This document shows positions 6,089-6,089 of a stretch of DNA of 6,089 nucleotides, in pieces; positions within the stretch are counted from its first letter, which is position 1; every line of letters starts with the position of its first letter. The stretch is from Bryobacterales bacterium. GTDB taxonomy: Bacteria > Acidobacteriota > Terriglobia > Bryobacterales > Bryobacteraceae. The position numbers and the translations under genes are program-made. The notes beneath the pieces are model-generated. The model made no database searches and was not told the DNA's origin. It was given only the letters and a program-made list of their open reading frames with translations. The DNA lies in assembly GCA_025353235.1 (NCBI GenBank), contig JANXQZ010001027.1, positions 1 to 6,089 of the forward strand, written 5' to 3'.

Positions 6089-6089
6089 C

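Overview
The window reads as ordinary bacterial chromosome from a moderately GC-rich soil-type or environmental bacterium. Gene styles fit Acidobacteriota or a similar phylum: a DUF4070-type radical SAM tail, a long solo TreY, a CPA2 antiporter without an RCK domain, and an SSS symporter. That placement rests on general familiarity, not a search, and is tentative. There are no rRNA, tRNA, CRISPR, phage or transposase signatures.

Layout, left to right. Positions 3-443 (+) hold the C-terminal end of a cobalamin-binding radical SAM protein whose N-terminus lies outside the window. After a short non-coding gap come three minus-strand genes. In transcription order these are a small four-helix drug/metabolite transporter (1594-1283), a VapB-like antitoxin (1228-980) and a VapC PIN-domain toxin (983-606), the last two overlapping by 4 nt. 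Only 41 bp separate the transporter start from a divergent plus-strand gene, treY (1636-4416), which encodes maltooligosyl trehalose synthase with all catalytic GH13 motifs intact. A cation:proton antiporter (4444-5631) follows on the same strand after 27 nt. The window ends in the C-terminal part of a sodium:solute symporter on the minus strand (5570-6088, open at the right edge). Its 3' end overlaps the 3' end of the antiporter gene by 62 bp.

How the genes may work together: treY and the antiporter are probably co-transcribed. They make biological sense as an osmotic/desiccation and ion-homeostasis pair, one supplying trehalose from glycogen or maltodextrin and the other exchanging Na+ or K+ for H+. 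The symporter adds another Na+-coupled activity next door, but its substrate cannot be read from the sequence. TreY needs TreZ to release trehalose, and treZ is not in this window. VapBC is a self-contained type II toxin-antitoxin module, possibly co-transcribed with the small transporter.

I found no convincing evidence of a wholly new system. The points most worth a second look are the small transporter, which lacks the SMR-type membrane glutamate at its usual place and has one elsewhere, the coding overlap of the two convergent transport genes, and the half-site pattern in front of vapB.
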